Origin: Streptomyces diastaticus subsp. diastaticus
GTDB lineage: Bacteria; Actinomycetota; Actinomycetes; Streptomycetales; Streptomycetaceae
Assembly (NCBI RefSeq): GCF_011170125.1
Contig: NZ_BLLN01000003.1
Location: forward strand, 2,129,359-2,193,358
DNA length: 64,000 nucleotides
Reading direction: 5' to 3'
Shown: positions 43,638 to 51,918 of the stretch, piece after piece
Layout of the letters: every line of letters begins with the position of its first letter
Position numbering within the stretch: position 1 is the stretch's first letter
The notes under the pieces: model-generated
The model's input: only the letters and a program-made list of their open reading frames with translations
What the model was told of the DNA's origin: nothing
The model's database searches: none
Program-made: the position numbers and the translations under genes

Positions 43638-44485
43638 GCGTCACCGCCGGGGCGGCGCGCGAGCAGCACGGTGAACACCGCGTCCTCCTTCAGGACGCCG
43701 CCGCCGGCATGGTCCTGGAGCAGGCGGAGAGCGGCGGCCTCGAACTCGGGGTGGTGGCCGGCGAACAGGAGGGGGCGGGCGAAGCTGGTGGTGCATAGGT
43801 AGCCGATCACGTCCTCGGGCGTCCAGGTGCGGGCGACGGGGAAGCTGTGCTCGGTCACTGCGCTGAACGCGGAGTCGGCCAGATCGTCTTCGTAGGGGCG
43901 GTCCGGTTCGGCGTATGTGCCGTGGGGGCCCGCGCGCCGGTCTTCGCCGAGGTAGCGCTGGATCAGTGCCCGAAGGGCGGCCGTCCAGTTGGCCTCATGG
44001 GTCCAGAGGCTTCCGTCGCCCATGATCGCCACGACAGCGTGCGGCGCGGCCACCTGGTCGGCCAAGGACAGGACCTCCGGGCGGGACATCCAGTGGAAGG
44101 ACCGCGAGCAGGTGATCAGGGTGGGCGCCCGGCCGGGCACGGCGGGCGCGAAGTCGTGGGCGGCGCCGGTAAACACGTCGACCGTGCACGCTCCGCGGAC
44201 CGGTTCGACCGCGGCGCGAGCCGCCTCCAGCATCGAGGCGTTCACGTCGACCAGGTATACGTGCGCCAGTCGGCGCAGAACGGGTAGCAGCGCTCGGGGC
44301 ACCTGGCCGGTGCCGGTCCCCAGGTCCAGGAGGACGGGGGTGGGCACACCGTGCTGGGCGGCGGCCAGGAGGTGAATTACGGCGTCCGGGAGGCCGGGAC
44401 GGTAGCGGGCGTAGTCGGCGGCCTCGGGTCCGAACAGGGCATCGTCCGAAACTGCCGCAGAGGCCGGCTGGTCGGGGCGGGTCAT
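43634..44485 (-). CDS. class I SAM-dependent methyltransferase
   Basis: 283 residues. Motif I PVLLDLGTGTGQVPRALLP near residues 48-66, VYLVDVNASML (motif II), and the conserved ITCSRSFHWMSRPEVL typical of the methyltransferase-11/25 group. Four-base overlaps on both sides place it in one operon with the PCMT-like and Nudix-kinase genes. Substrate unknown. Confidence 0.85.
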   Translation of the reverse strand: MTRPDQPASAAVSDDALFGPEAADYARYRPGLPDAVIHLLAAAQHGVPTPVLLDLGTGTGQVPRALLPVLRRLAHVYLVDVNASMLEAARAAVEPVRGACTVDVFTGAAHDFAPAVPGRAPTLITCSRSFHWMSRPEVLSLADQVAAPHAVVAIMGDGSLWTHEANWTAALRALIQRYLGEDRRAGPHGTYAEPDRPYEDDLADSAFSAVTEHSFPVARTWTPEDVIGYLCTTSFARPLLFAGHHPEFEAAALRLLQDHAGGGVLKEDAVFTVLLARRPGGDA

Positions 44486-45801
44486 CGTGCGTCTCCAGTC
44501 TCGCCAGGGGAAAGCTGCCAGGTCAGTGCGCCGTTCGGGCTGGTGGCTCGCTGGCTGCCGTCGGCGTCGAACTGGAGCCGGAAGACGTCCGGTTCGCCGG
44601 CCGCCCGCCACCGGCCGGTGACATCCTGGATCTCCGCCCAGATGTCCCGCGGCCCCGACGTCGTCACGTCCCACCGGCGGCGGCCGACAGGTCGCACGCG
44701 CATCCACGACCCGCACTCAGGCGCGCCGATCGTCAGGTCCTCGGCGCCGAAGTCACGTACCAGGCCCGGATACAGGCGGTCCAGGGCCAGCCACATGCCG
44801 CGTGCCGTGTCGGGCGGTGGCGCGATCATGCTGCGCTGCGTCCATCCGTCGGCCGTGGCGATCTCCGCGCGGAAGGCGGCGGACAGGAACAGCCGGTCAA
44901 AGCCGGCACCGGCCCGGTGCCCGAACTCGACCGCCCGCAGCTGGGCCTCCACGCTCCCATCCCGCCGCCGTTCGATTACGGCCAGGCCCGGCCACGACGG
45001 CGATGACGTCCCGAGCGTCATCAGCGCGCGCCCGGCCGGCGTCAGCTGCTCCACCAGAGCCTGCGGAACGTGGCGGACGGCGAAGGAGACGAAGATCCGG
45101 TCGTACGGGGCGGCGTCGGTCCATTCGGCGGTGCCGTCCCCGGTCACCGTGGCCGGCCGGTAGCCGAGGGCGGACAGCCGCTCGCGGGCGGCCGCGGTGA
45201 CGTGTGGGTCGATGTCGAGGGTGACGACGCCCTTGTCGCCGCACACGAAGCAGGCCGCCGCCGCGGTTACCCCGGCGCCCGTCCCCACATCCAGCATCCG
45301 TTGGCCGGGCCGTAGGTCCAGCTGCTGCAGCAGGTCTGCGGTCAGGCTCATCGTGCTCGACATGGCGGTGATCGCGCCCCTGCGGCGCGGTCCGGGAGGT
45401 CGGCCGAGGATCGGTTCGCCGTCGTGCTGGATCGAGACGCTGTCCCCGCTGTGCAGCCGCTCCAGCAGCTCCTTCCGGTCGGCCGGACGGGAGAAGTCCA
45501 GCAGATCCCACCACGGCGGCGTCTCGTCGGGGGCGCTGCGCCGCACGTACGCCTGGGGCATCAGGATCTGGCGCGGCAGCGCGAGCAGCGCCTCTCGCAC
45601 CGGTCCTGGGCCGAGCACTCCGCATTCCTCGAGCCGGTCGACCATCGCCGCCCGGGCCGCCACAGCCTCCCCGGTGTCGGCGCTGTGCTGGGCCGGCTGG
45701 AGAGGCGCGGCGGGTGCAGTGGGGTCGCTCAGCACGGTGCACTCCAGGGGATCGGGTGAGGGAGCAGCGGGTGGCACCGGCGAGTTCGGCACCTGGTTCA
45801 C
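44482..45801 (-). CDS. PCMT-like methyltransferase
   Basis: 439 residues. An N-terminal Pro-rich segment is followed by a domain like protein-L-isoaspartate O-methyltransferase: ALPRQILMPQAYVR, ISIQHDGEP-like VSIQHDGEPILG, AMSSTMSLTADLLQQLDLRPG, and motif I MLDVGTGAGVTAAAA near residue 190, then VTLDIDPHVT. The C-terminal 160 residues are specific to actinobacterial members near peptide and small-molecule clusters. GTG start at 45801 overlaps the MFS stop (GTGA). Substrate unknown. Confidence 0.85.
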   Translation of the reverse strand: MNQVPNSPVPPAAPSPDPLECTVLSDPTAPAAPLQPAQHSADTGEAVAARAAMVDRLEECGVLGPGPVREALLALPRQILMPQAYVRRSAPDETPPWWDLLDFSRPADRKELLERLHSGDSVSIQHDGEPILGRPPGPRRRGAITAMSSTMSLTADLLQQLDLRPGQRMLDVGTGAGVTAAAACFVCGDKGVVTLDIDPHVTAAARERLSALGYRPATVTGDGTAEWTDAAPYDRIFVSFAVRHVPQALVEQLTPAGRALMTLGTSSPSWPGLAVIERRRDGSVEAQLRAVEFGHRAGAGFDRLFLSAAFRAEIATADGWTQRSMIAPPPDTARGMWLALDRLYPGLVRDFGAEDLTIGAPECGSWMRVRPVGRRRWDVTTSGPRDIWAEIQDVTGRWRAAGEPDVFRLQFDADGSQRATSPNGALTWQLSPGETGDAR

Positions 45802-47171
45802 GAGGCATTGCCTCCGAGTGCGCGCTCGTGCCGCGCGTCGTCCGTGCGCGTCGGAGAGGGCACGGCCGGAGGGGACGTCTGGTCCGCGGGCGGCGTCGAC
45901 AGAGAGTCGGCAGGCGGGTCCGGCATCTGCCGTAAGGCGCGGATCGGGGAGCGGGCGAGGACGACGAGCGGGATCAGCAGCAGGAAGGCCCCGGCGGTCA
46001 GGGCAGGCCGGACACCGACCCACGTGCCCAAGGCGCCGGCGAGGAGCGCGGCCACGGGCCGGGCGCCGGACGTCAGCCAGGTGCTCACCGCCTGCATCCG
46101 CGCCTGCATCCCGGCCGTGGTGACGATCTGGCGGATGGATCGCTGGGTGGTACCCGCGGCGCCAGCGCAGGCGAGCTGCACGAAAAGCGCCACCCCGAGC
46201 GTGATCTGCCAGGCAAGGCCAGGAGAGGCGAGCAGCAGCGGGAGCTGGGTCACGGGGGTGATCGCGAGCGCGGCCAGCATCATCGACCCCGGCCCGTACC
46301 TGCGGGCCAACGCCGGGGCGGTGAGCGCTCCGGCAGCCGCGCCCAGCGCGCCGAAGCCCAGCACCACGCCGAACGCGGTCGCACTCATCGCCAGGGCCCT
46401 CAACAAGTACAGCGCCCAGAGGGTGTTGAGCAGCCCGAGGGCGAAGGAGGTCGTCGCGTTCACCAACGTCAGCGTCCATAGCCGGTCATCGCCGCGTACG
46501 TACCGAAGGCCCTCGGCGATCTCACCACGCAGCCGACGGGTCTCCGGGCGGACGCGGGCGGGTTCGGAGGTCTGGATGCGGGCGGTGCACACGGCGCTGA
46601 TCAGGTAAGAGGCGACATCGCCGAGCAGGGCCCGGGCGGGACCGAGCAGCGCGGTCAGCGCGGCGCCGAGGTGGCTCCCGGCCGTCGCGGCGACCGCGAA
46701 CAGCGCGCCGACCCGGCTGTTGCTCCGCTGGATCAACGACCGGTCGACGAGACTGGGCAGCAGGCTGATGGCCGCCGCGTCGTGGAGGACGCTCGCCGCC
46801 CCCTGCACCACGGCGACGATCATGAGCTGCGCGAGGGTGAGGGTGTCCAGCGCGGCCGCCACCGGCACGGTGGCGAGGACCGTCGCGCTCACCAGGTCAC
46901 CAGCGATCATCTGCCGGCGCTTGGAGTGCCGGTCAGCGAGCGCGCCGGCGTGCAGGGCGAGCAGTGCGGGCGGGAGCTGTCCGAGGAACGCCAGCCAGGC
47001 GACCTGGGCGGTGCTCGCGTCCAGATGGAGCACGGCCAGCACCGGCAGCGCCATCTGCGTGATCGAGCTGCCGGTCACGCTCGCTGCCTGGCCGGTCAGG
47101 TACCGGCGGAAGTCCCGGTGCCGCCACAGCGACGTGCCGGCGGCGGCGAGGGGCTCAATGCAGGACGGCAC
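45798..47171 (-). CDS. MFS transporter
   Basis: 457 residues with about twelve hydrophobic segments, beginning DFRRYLTGQAASVTGSSITQMALPVLAVLHL and including GALADRHSKRRQM in loop 2-3, as in MFS exporters of the EntS/macrolide type. The C-terminal 50 residues are Pro-rich and hydrophilic. Part of the methyltransferase/Nudix operon; likely exports its product. ATG start at 47171, 102 bp after the triple-Nudix gene. Confidence 0.88.
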   Translation of the reverse strand: MPSCIEPLAAAGTSLWRHRDFRRYLTGQAASVTGSSITQMALPVLAVLHLDASTAQVAWLAFLGQLPPALLALHAGALADRHSKRRQMIAGDLVSATVLATVPVAAALDTLTLAQLMIVAVVQGAASVLHDAAAISLLPSLVDRSLIQRSNSRVGALFAVAATAGSHLGAALTALLGPARALLGDVASYLISAVCTARIQTSEPARVRPETRRLRGEIAEGLRYVRGDDRLWTLTLVNATTSFALGLLNTLWALYLLRALAMSATAFGVVLGFGALGAAAGALTAPALARRYGPGSMMLAALAITPVTQLPLLLASPGLAWQITLGVALFVQLACAGAAGTTQRSIRQIVTTAGMQARMQAVSTWLTSGARPVAALLAGALGTWVGVRPALTAGAFLLLIPLVVLARSPIRALRQMPDPPADSLSTPPADQTSPPAVPSPTRTDDARHERALGGNAS

Positions 47172-47273
47172 GAGGTACCTCCCTCGGCTCCGCCAGAAGC
47201 CCCCGCAACACGTACCTGGGCTCGGCCTGGGCCCGCCGGCCGGGTCCGCTGCCGGTGAGTGTGCTCACCCTGC

Positions 47274-48743
47274 TCACCAGCCCAGCTGCGAGTAGGAGCG
47301 GCCTTCGGCGATGGCGGTGATGGCCGTGCGGGTGTAGGAGACGATCGGGTCCGGCAGTTCGTCCTGTGGCCACCACTGCCAGGTCAGGCACTTGTCGGAC
47401 TCGCGCACCTTGGGAATGCCCTCCCAGCGGCGAGCCCGGAAGACGAGCTGCATCAGGGGCAGGCTGCCCGGGGCGTCGACGACGTGGACGACGTGGACGA
47501 GTTCTACGTCGGCGGGGTCGATGACCAGCCCTGCTTCCTCCCACGCCTCGCGCACCAGGCACGCGAGCGCGGGCTCCTGCTCGCACCGACCGGCCAGGTA
47601 GTGCCAGGTGTCGCCCGCGTATTTCGAGTCGGGATGCCGCAGACCGAGAAGCACTCGGCCTTCGGCGTCTTCGAGGTGGAGATGGACTCCGATGCCGTTC
47701 AGTACGGTCCGGCTGCCCCCGTCCCAGACGGGCGGGGCCGCGGTGGGCTGGTTGTCCGGGGGGTTCTCGGCCGCGTGCCGGCGAATCAGGTCCCGGGTGG
47801 CGAGGCTCAGGCGCAGCCGGTCCAGTTCGTCGGGCGTGAACCAGCGCAGCAGCACGCCCTCGTGCAGCGCGAGTCGGTCGGGGTTGCCGCGCCACCGGCC
47901 GGCGAACACCTGGACCGGGACACTGAGGCCGTCGATGCTGGTGGCGGCCTCCATGGCGTAGGGCTTCACGTCCTCGAGGCGGAGGCCGGGCACCTCTTCG
48001 GACAGCTCGCGCAGCAGGGTGCCTTGAAGGCTTTGGTCGTCGTGCGTGCGGCCGCCGCCGAGAAGGGCGAACGCTCCCGGCTCCCAGATGATGCCGGGCT
48101 TGTGGTCACGCAGATGAAGCAGGTACCGGCCGTTCCCGTCGTGGATCAGGGCGGAAGCGTTCACCGGCTCCGGCAGGCCGTCCAGGCCCGCCGCGAGGAG
48201 CTTGGCGCGCAGTGTCGGCGAGGTGACTTCAGGCTGCGGGAGCCACTGGGCGCCGGAGACCTCCTCGTCCTGCAGCGCGATCGTCGGCGGCTCCTCCCCG
48301 ACGAGGTAGAAGACGTAGCGGACGTCGTAGTGGCGGTGGGCCGGTTCCCCTTTGGAGGGGCTGGCGTCGATGTCGTGGATGTCGATGTCGATCGGAGAAC
48401 CGAGCAGCTGCCGGGTCAGGCACAGGGCGCCCGGCGGGATCCCGGCTTCTTCTGCCACCTCGCGCAGCGCCGCGGCAAGCAGTGTGCGGTCCTGGGGCTC
48501 GATGTGGCCGCCGGGGGCGAGCATGAGACCGCCGGTGGCCCGGTGCTGGATGTGCAGGACCCGGCCCTGCCGGTCGATGACGACGGCGCTGCACGTGACG
48601 TGCCCGGGCAGCGCCGTCCGGGCGGTTGCGTCGACGGGTCGGCCCAGCGTGGCGAGGAGCTCGGCCAGGGCGTCACGCTCGCCGGGGTGCCGGCCGAGGT
48701 ACGCCTCGACGGTCTTGCGGATCGCGGTGGAGCTGGGTGGCAT
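47274..48743 (-). CDS. protein with three Nudix domains
   Basis: 489 residues. Domain 1 has a full Nudix box (GGHIEPQDRTLLAAALREVA then EEAG near 92-115). Domain 2 is degenerate (GGGRTHDDQSLQGTLLRELS then EEVPG near 255). Domain 3 is nearly complete (GRCEQEPALACLVREAWEEA then GL near 400). Single chains with three Nudix folds are rare. The degenerate middle domain may bind rather than cleave. With three other Nudix proteins within 12 kb, the pathway must handle nucleoside-diphosphate compounds. ATG 48743. Confidence 0.85.
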   Translation of the reverse strand: MPPSSTAIRKTVEAYLGRHPGERDALAELLATLGRPVDATARTALPGHVTCSAVVIDRQGRVLHIQHRATGGLMLAPGGHIEPQDRTLLAAALREVAEEAGIPPGALCLTRQLLGSPIDIDIHDIDASPSKGEPAHRHYDVRYVFYLVGEEPPTIALQDEEVSGAQWLPQPEVTSPTLRAKLLAAGLDGLPEPVNASALIHDGNGRYLLHLRDHKPGIIWEPGAFALLGGGRTHDDQSLQGTLLRELSEEVPGLRLEDVKPYAMEAATSIDGLSVPVQVFAGRWRGNPDRLALHEGVLLRWFTPDELDRLRLSLATRDLIRRHAAENPPDNQPTAAPPVWDGGSRTVLNGIGVHLHLEDAEGRVLLGLRHPDSKYAGDTWHYLAGRCEQEPALACLVREAWEEAGLVIDPADVELVHVVHVVDAPGSLPLMQLVFRARRWEGIPKVRESDKCLTWQWWPQDELPDPIVSYTRTAITAIAEGRSYSQLGW

Positions 48744-48803
48744 GGACGTCGTCTCGCCTTCGATGTCGGGGGAGGGCAGGCGGGGGAAGGAAGCTCCAGT
48801 GGT

Positions 48804-49025
48804 TCAGCTCGCCGTTCCGTTGCCGGACGGCTTGGCGCCTCGGGGGCCGGGTGCGCCGCCAGTCGACGGCGCGATCTCGTACTGGGGGGCCTCGGCGGTG
48901 CACACGCCCCGGTACAAGCCGCGCTTACGGGAGATCAGGTCCTCGTGGGCCTTGTCGCCGCCTGGTTCGATTGGCGTCCATGCGTTCCCCTCTCGTGGAC
49001 GTGGCGGTGGCGTCGCCGTGCTCAA
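48804..49025 (-). CDS. possible 73-residue protein
   Basis: A TTG start at 49025 opens a frame whose middle (GGDKAHEDLISRKRGLYRGV) and end (PGPRGAKPSGNGTAS) are hydrophilic. It lies in the 450-bp gap before the triple-Nudix gene, on the same strand. A better ribosome binding site (GAGAGGGG) serves an ATG at 48980 in another frame encoding only 18 residues. No family recognised; could be chance. Confidence 0.3.
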   Translation of the reverse strand: MSTATPPPRPREGNAWTPIEPGGDKAHEDLISRKRGLYRGVCTAEAPQYEIAPSTGGAPGPRGAKPSGNGTAS

Positions 49026-49183
49026 CGACGCCGCACGATTTCGAGCACCTGTTCCTTTCGGACGCGTTGCGCGCCCTGTAATTCAGCGGTTCTCCGAGGG
49101 TGCGCAGTGCATCGACCCTTGCCACGCAAGGGCCTGCGGCTCGGGGGAGGTTGGCCGAAACGCCGACGTTCGATCGCTGCGGC

Positions 49184-49202
49184 GGCCGGCTGTTAGCCGG
49201 CC
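49184..49202 (-). terminator. hairpin at the end of the nuclease-fold gene
   Basis: GGCCGGCT / AGCCGGCC with a 3-base loop spans the stop codon of the gene ending at 49193 on the minus strand. Confidence 0.6.
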
Positions 49203-50062
49203 CCCGTCCCTGGGGCTTCACCCTGTTCGCCCGTGGTGGACGGCAGGCTCAGGCGCAGCGTCATGACCGCGTGGTCGGTCAGTCCCACTTCACGGGCTTC
49301 CTGGTGGTAGTCGCAGGCCAGGATGCGCTCGGCGTGGGGTGTGGAGACGAAGAGGTGGTCGAAGCGGAAGCCGTTGCCGCTGCGTCCGAACCAGGAGTGG
49401 TTGACCTCGTCGGGGTGGAGGTGGCGGAAGGCGTCGGTGAGGCCGGCGGCCTGGAAGGAGTCGTAGAAGTCGTACTCCCAGTTGCCGAACACCTTGTGCG
49501 GGGGTTGGTGGCCGCGCTCGATGACGTTGAGGTCCCCGGCCACGATGACGGGCATGTCCGGGAAGGCGGCGAGCAGCCGTGGCAGGCTCTCGGTGACTGC
49601 CTCCTGGAAGGCGCGCTTGGCGACGTTGCGCTGGTCCTTCGGGCCGCGGGAGGGCACGTACAGGCCCAGCACTCCGATGTCGTGGCCGCCGACGGTGACG
49701 CGGGCCGCCGGGGCGCGGTGGGGTGTGACGGTGACCGGGCTGAGGACGGTCCGGACGGCACTGGTGCGGCAGGCGATGACCGTGCGGTAGTCGGGCGTGG
49801 GCGGCTGGGGGGCGATCACGGTGGCGTACCCGCGCTCGGTGAGCGCGGTGACGAGGGCGTCGCCGCCCTGGGTGGAGGACACCTCGGTGAGGACGGCGAT
49901 ATCGGCGCCCTCCTGGCCGGCGATCCAGTGGGCCTGGCGGCGGGAGCGGTCCGGGGAGGCGTGCTGGGCGTTGAACAGCAGCAGCCGCACGGCGTCGGTG
50001 GCGGGCTGGTGGGCGGGCTCGTCGGTGGTGAGCAGGGGCAGCTGCTCGCGGGCGGGGTTCAT
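49193..50062 (-). CDS. endonuclease/exonuclease/phosphatase family protein
   Basis: 289 residues. Metal-dependent phosphoesterase fold: LLLFNAQHASPDR near residue 28, acidic VLTEVSST, active-site Asp-Asn in VAGDLNVIERGH near 190, and the C-terminal GLTDHAVMTLRL near 270. Family members cut nucleic acids, nucleotides or phosphoinositides. ATG at 50062 overlaps the stop of the aldo/keto reductase (ATGA). A second, different member of the family is encoded at 60.5 kb. Confidence 0.85.
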   Translation of the reverse strand: MNPAREQLPLLTTDEPAHQPATDAVRLLLFNAQHASPDRSRRQAHWIAGQEGADIAVLTEVSSTQGGDALVTALTERGYATVIAPQPPTPDYRTVIACRTSAVRTVLSPVTVTPHRAPAARVTVGGHDIGVLGLYVPSRGPKDQRNVAKRAFQEAVTESLPRLLAAFPDMPVIVAGDLNVIERGHQPPHKVFGNWEYDFYDSFQAAGLTDAFRHLHPDEVNHSWFGRSGNGFRFDHLFVSTPHAERILACDYHQEAREVGLTDHAVMTLRLSLPSTTGEQGEAPGTGAG

Positions 50063-51159
50063 CGGCCGGCTTCCTTCTCGTCCAGGAAGACCTCGCTGTT
50101 GGCGTCCAGGTTCTGCTGGAGGCGGCCGAGGGTGGCGCGGACGAAGGCGAGCTCGTCGTCGGTCAGCGGGGTGCCGACGGCGGTCAGGTTCGCTTCTACC
50201 TGCTCGGGGCGGGTGAAGCCGACGAGGACGGCGGCGTTCTCGGCTCGCTGGAGGCACACCTGGAGGGCGACGCGGGTCAGCGCGGCCGGGCTGTCGCCGA
50301 AGCGCTCGCGGAGCGGCCATAGGCCGTGGGAGATGATCCGCAGTGCCTCGGGGGTGAACCAGGCCTTTCGCAGCCGGTGGTCGCCGGGGGCGAAGACGGG
50401 CGGGTGGTCGGGGTCGTACTTGCCGGTGAGCAGGCCTTGGGCCAACGGTTTGTTGATCAGCACGCTGGCGCCGAGGGAGGCGGCGAGGGCGAAGACGTCC
50501 GGCCGGTCGGCGGCAGGTGGCGGGGTCAGGGCGTTGAAGCGGGCCGCGAGGTAGTCGGGGCGGATCTGCTCGGCGAGGTGGGCGAACCGGGCGTACTTGT
50601 CGCCGCGCTGGTCCTTGGCGACGGTGACCCGTTCGGTGGCGTGGCGGTGGGGGCCGCGCATCCCGACGGCGGTGACCAGGCCCTGGCGCTGGAAGTCGCG
50701 CATCTGGGCGACGGCCGTCTCCAGGTAGCGGGCCTCGGGCCCGAAGTCGGCGTTGTGGAAGAAGTAGATGTCCAGACGGTCGGTGCGCAGGTTCTCCAGG
50801 CTCGTCTCGAGCTGGCGGCGCATGGCCGAGGGCAGGTAGGCGTGCTGGGCGGTGCCGCGGTGGTAGCCGACCTTGGAGGACAGCACCACGGTGTCGCGGG
50901 GGACGGTGGCGGTGAAGTCGCCGATGATCCGCTCGGAGTGCCCGTGCCCGTACACGTCGGCGGTGTCGATGAGGTTCGCGCCGAGCTCGTAGGCCCTCTC
51001 CAGGCCGCGGCGGGAGGCGGCGTCGTCGGCCGTGCCCCAGCCCATCGGCAACCCGAGGTTGTTGTCGGCGCCGCCCACGGCCCAGGCGCCGATCCCGATC
51101 GGATGAACGGACAAGCCGCGGGCGAGTGTGCGGCGTGCGGGGGAAGTCGGAGCACTCAC
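50059..51159 (-). CDS. aldo/keto reductase
   Basis: 366 residues. Catalytic tetrad visible: Asp and Tyr in LIDTADVYGHGHSE near residues 60-70, Lys in SSKVGYH near 95, and His in FFHNADFG near 135; cofactor-binding C-terminus VLVGFTRPEQVEANL. Uses NADPH to reduce an aldehyde or ketone, perhaps sugar-derived. Divergent from the nucleotidyltransferase gene; the 62-bp gap between them is AT-rich for this genome and probably holds both promoters. Confidence 0.88.
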   Translation of the reverse strand: MSAPTSPARRTLARGLSVHPIGIGAWAVGGADNNLGLPMGWGTADDAASRRGLERAYELGANLIDTADVYGHGHSERIIGDFTATVPRDTVVLSSKVGYHRGTAQHAYLPSAMRRQLETSLENLRTDRLDIYFFHNADFGPEARYLETAVAQMRDFQRQGLVTAVGMRGPHRHATERVTVAKDQRGDKYARFAHLAEQIRPDYLAARFNALTPPPAADRPDVFALAASLGASVLINKPLAQGLLTGKYDPDHPPVFAPGDHRLRKAWFTPEALRIISHGLWPLRERFGDSPAALTRVALQVCLQRAENAAVLVGFTRPEQVEANLTAVGTPLTDDELAFVRATLGRLQQNLDANSEVFLDEKEAGR

Positions 51160-51221
51160 AGGAAGTACCTCTTACCTCTCAATTAGTAGCAAACATTGAT
51201 GAATCGTGTGCGGGAGTGAGT

Positions 51222-51854
51222 ATGGTGCCTCGCGTGACGACACAACCTCCCTTCACCGAACTTGACTTGAACGCGATCGCTGAGCGGCGCTGGGTCGACC
51301 GCTGCGACTTCACCGACGCCGAGTTCGACCGCGCCCGCACCTTCTACGAGGAGATGCGCGTCCACGACGACCGCCTGGAGCGGGTGCGCGCCGAAGCGGC
51401 CGCGATGATCACGGAGTGGACCGGGCACAAGCCGCGCGACGTCGGCTCCTTCGGCACCCGGCTGAACCTGGAGAGCTCCGACCTGGACCTGGGCATCGGC
51501 TACCCGGTCGAGGACCGCGACCGCCTGCGGGAGGTCCTGGCGCCCCACACCACGTTCCTGGGCGAGCGCAAGACCCGATTCTCCACCTCGCGGCTGGTGT
51601 TCTCCTTCACCCTGGACGGCATCGAGATCGACCTGAGCGCGCTGACGGTCGAGGACTACGCCGTCGCCTGCCGGATGCTCGACCAGATCGACACGACCAT
51701 GACGCTGGACGAGCGCATCGCGCACACCTGGGTCAAGCACCTGCTGCGCAGCTCGGGCCGCACCGACGAGTACGCGACGTGGAAGCTGACGACGTACGCC
51801 CGCTTCTGCCCGGAGTTCAACTGGGTGCCGATCCCGGAGAAGACCGGCGCCTGA
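51222..51854 (+). CDS. pol-beta-type nucleotidyltransferase
   Basis: 210 residues. The active-site pattern VGSFGTRLNLESSDLDLGIG near residue 72 (GS then DxD) and the third Asp in IEIDLSALTVEDY near 130 are those of the pol-beta nucleotidyltransferase superfamily. These transfer NMP to RNA, antibiotics, proteins or make cyclic nucleotides. The short length, with only a helical C-terminus, does not fit cGAS-like or CCA enzymes well. The only plus-strand gene in this stretch. ATG 51222 chosen; GTG 51234 also possible. Confidence 0.75.
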   Translation: MVPRVTTQPPFTELDLNAIAERRWVDRCDFTDAEFDRARTFYEEMRVHDDRLERVRAEAAAMITEWTGHKPRDVGSFGTRLNLESSDLDLGIGYPVEDRDRLREVLAPHTTFLGERKTRFSTSRLVFSFTLDGIEIDLSALTVEDYAVACRMLDQIDTTMTLDERIAHTWVKHLLRSSGRTDEYATWKLTTYARFCPEFNWVPIPEKTGA

Positions 51855-51864
51855 GCGCGGGGTG

Positions 51865-51906
51865 CCGGGCGCCCCGACCGCGACGCGGTTGCGGGGCGCC
51901 CGGGCC
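51865..51906. terminator. bidirectional hairpin between convergent genes
   Basis: CCGGGCGCCCCG pairs with CGGGGCGCCCGG, with a short inner stem ACCGC/GCGGT. It lies between the nucleotidyltransferase stop (51854) and the radical SAM stop (51919). Confidence 0.8.
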
Positions 51907-51918
51907 CTGGCCGGGCGT

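Noticed and set aside
39648..45801. FxLD-type lanthipeptide cluster with the 67-residue protein as precursor
   Set aside because: The PCMT-like enzymes resemble those annotated for FxLD systems, but no LanB/LanC-like dehydratase or cyclase is present and the small protein has no Cys and no FxLD motif.
49103..49135. Short hairpin CCCTTG/CAAGGG as an RNA gene
   Set aside because: The stem is only 6 bp with no conserved features; more likely part of a promoter region or chance.
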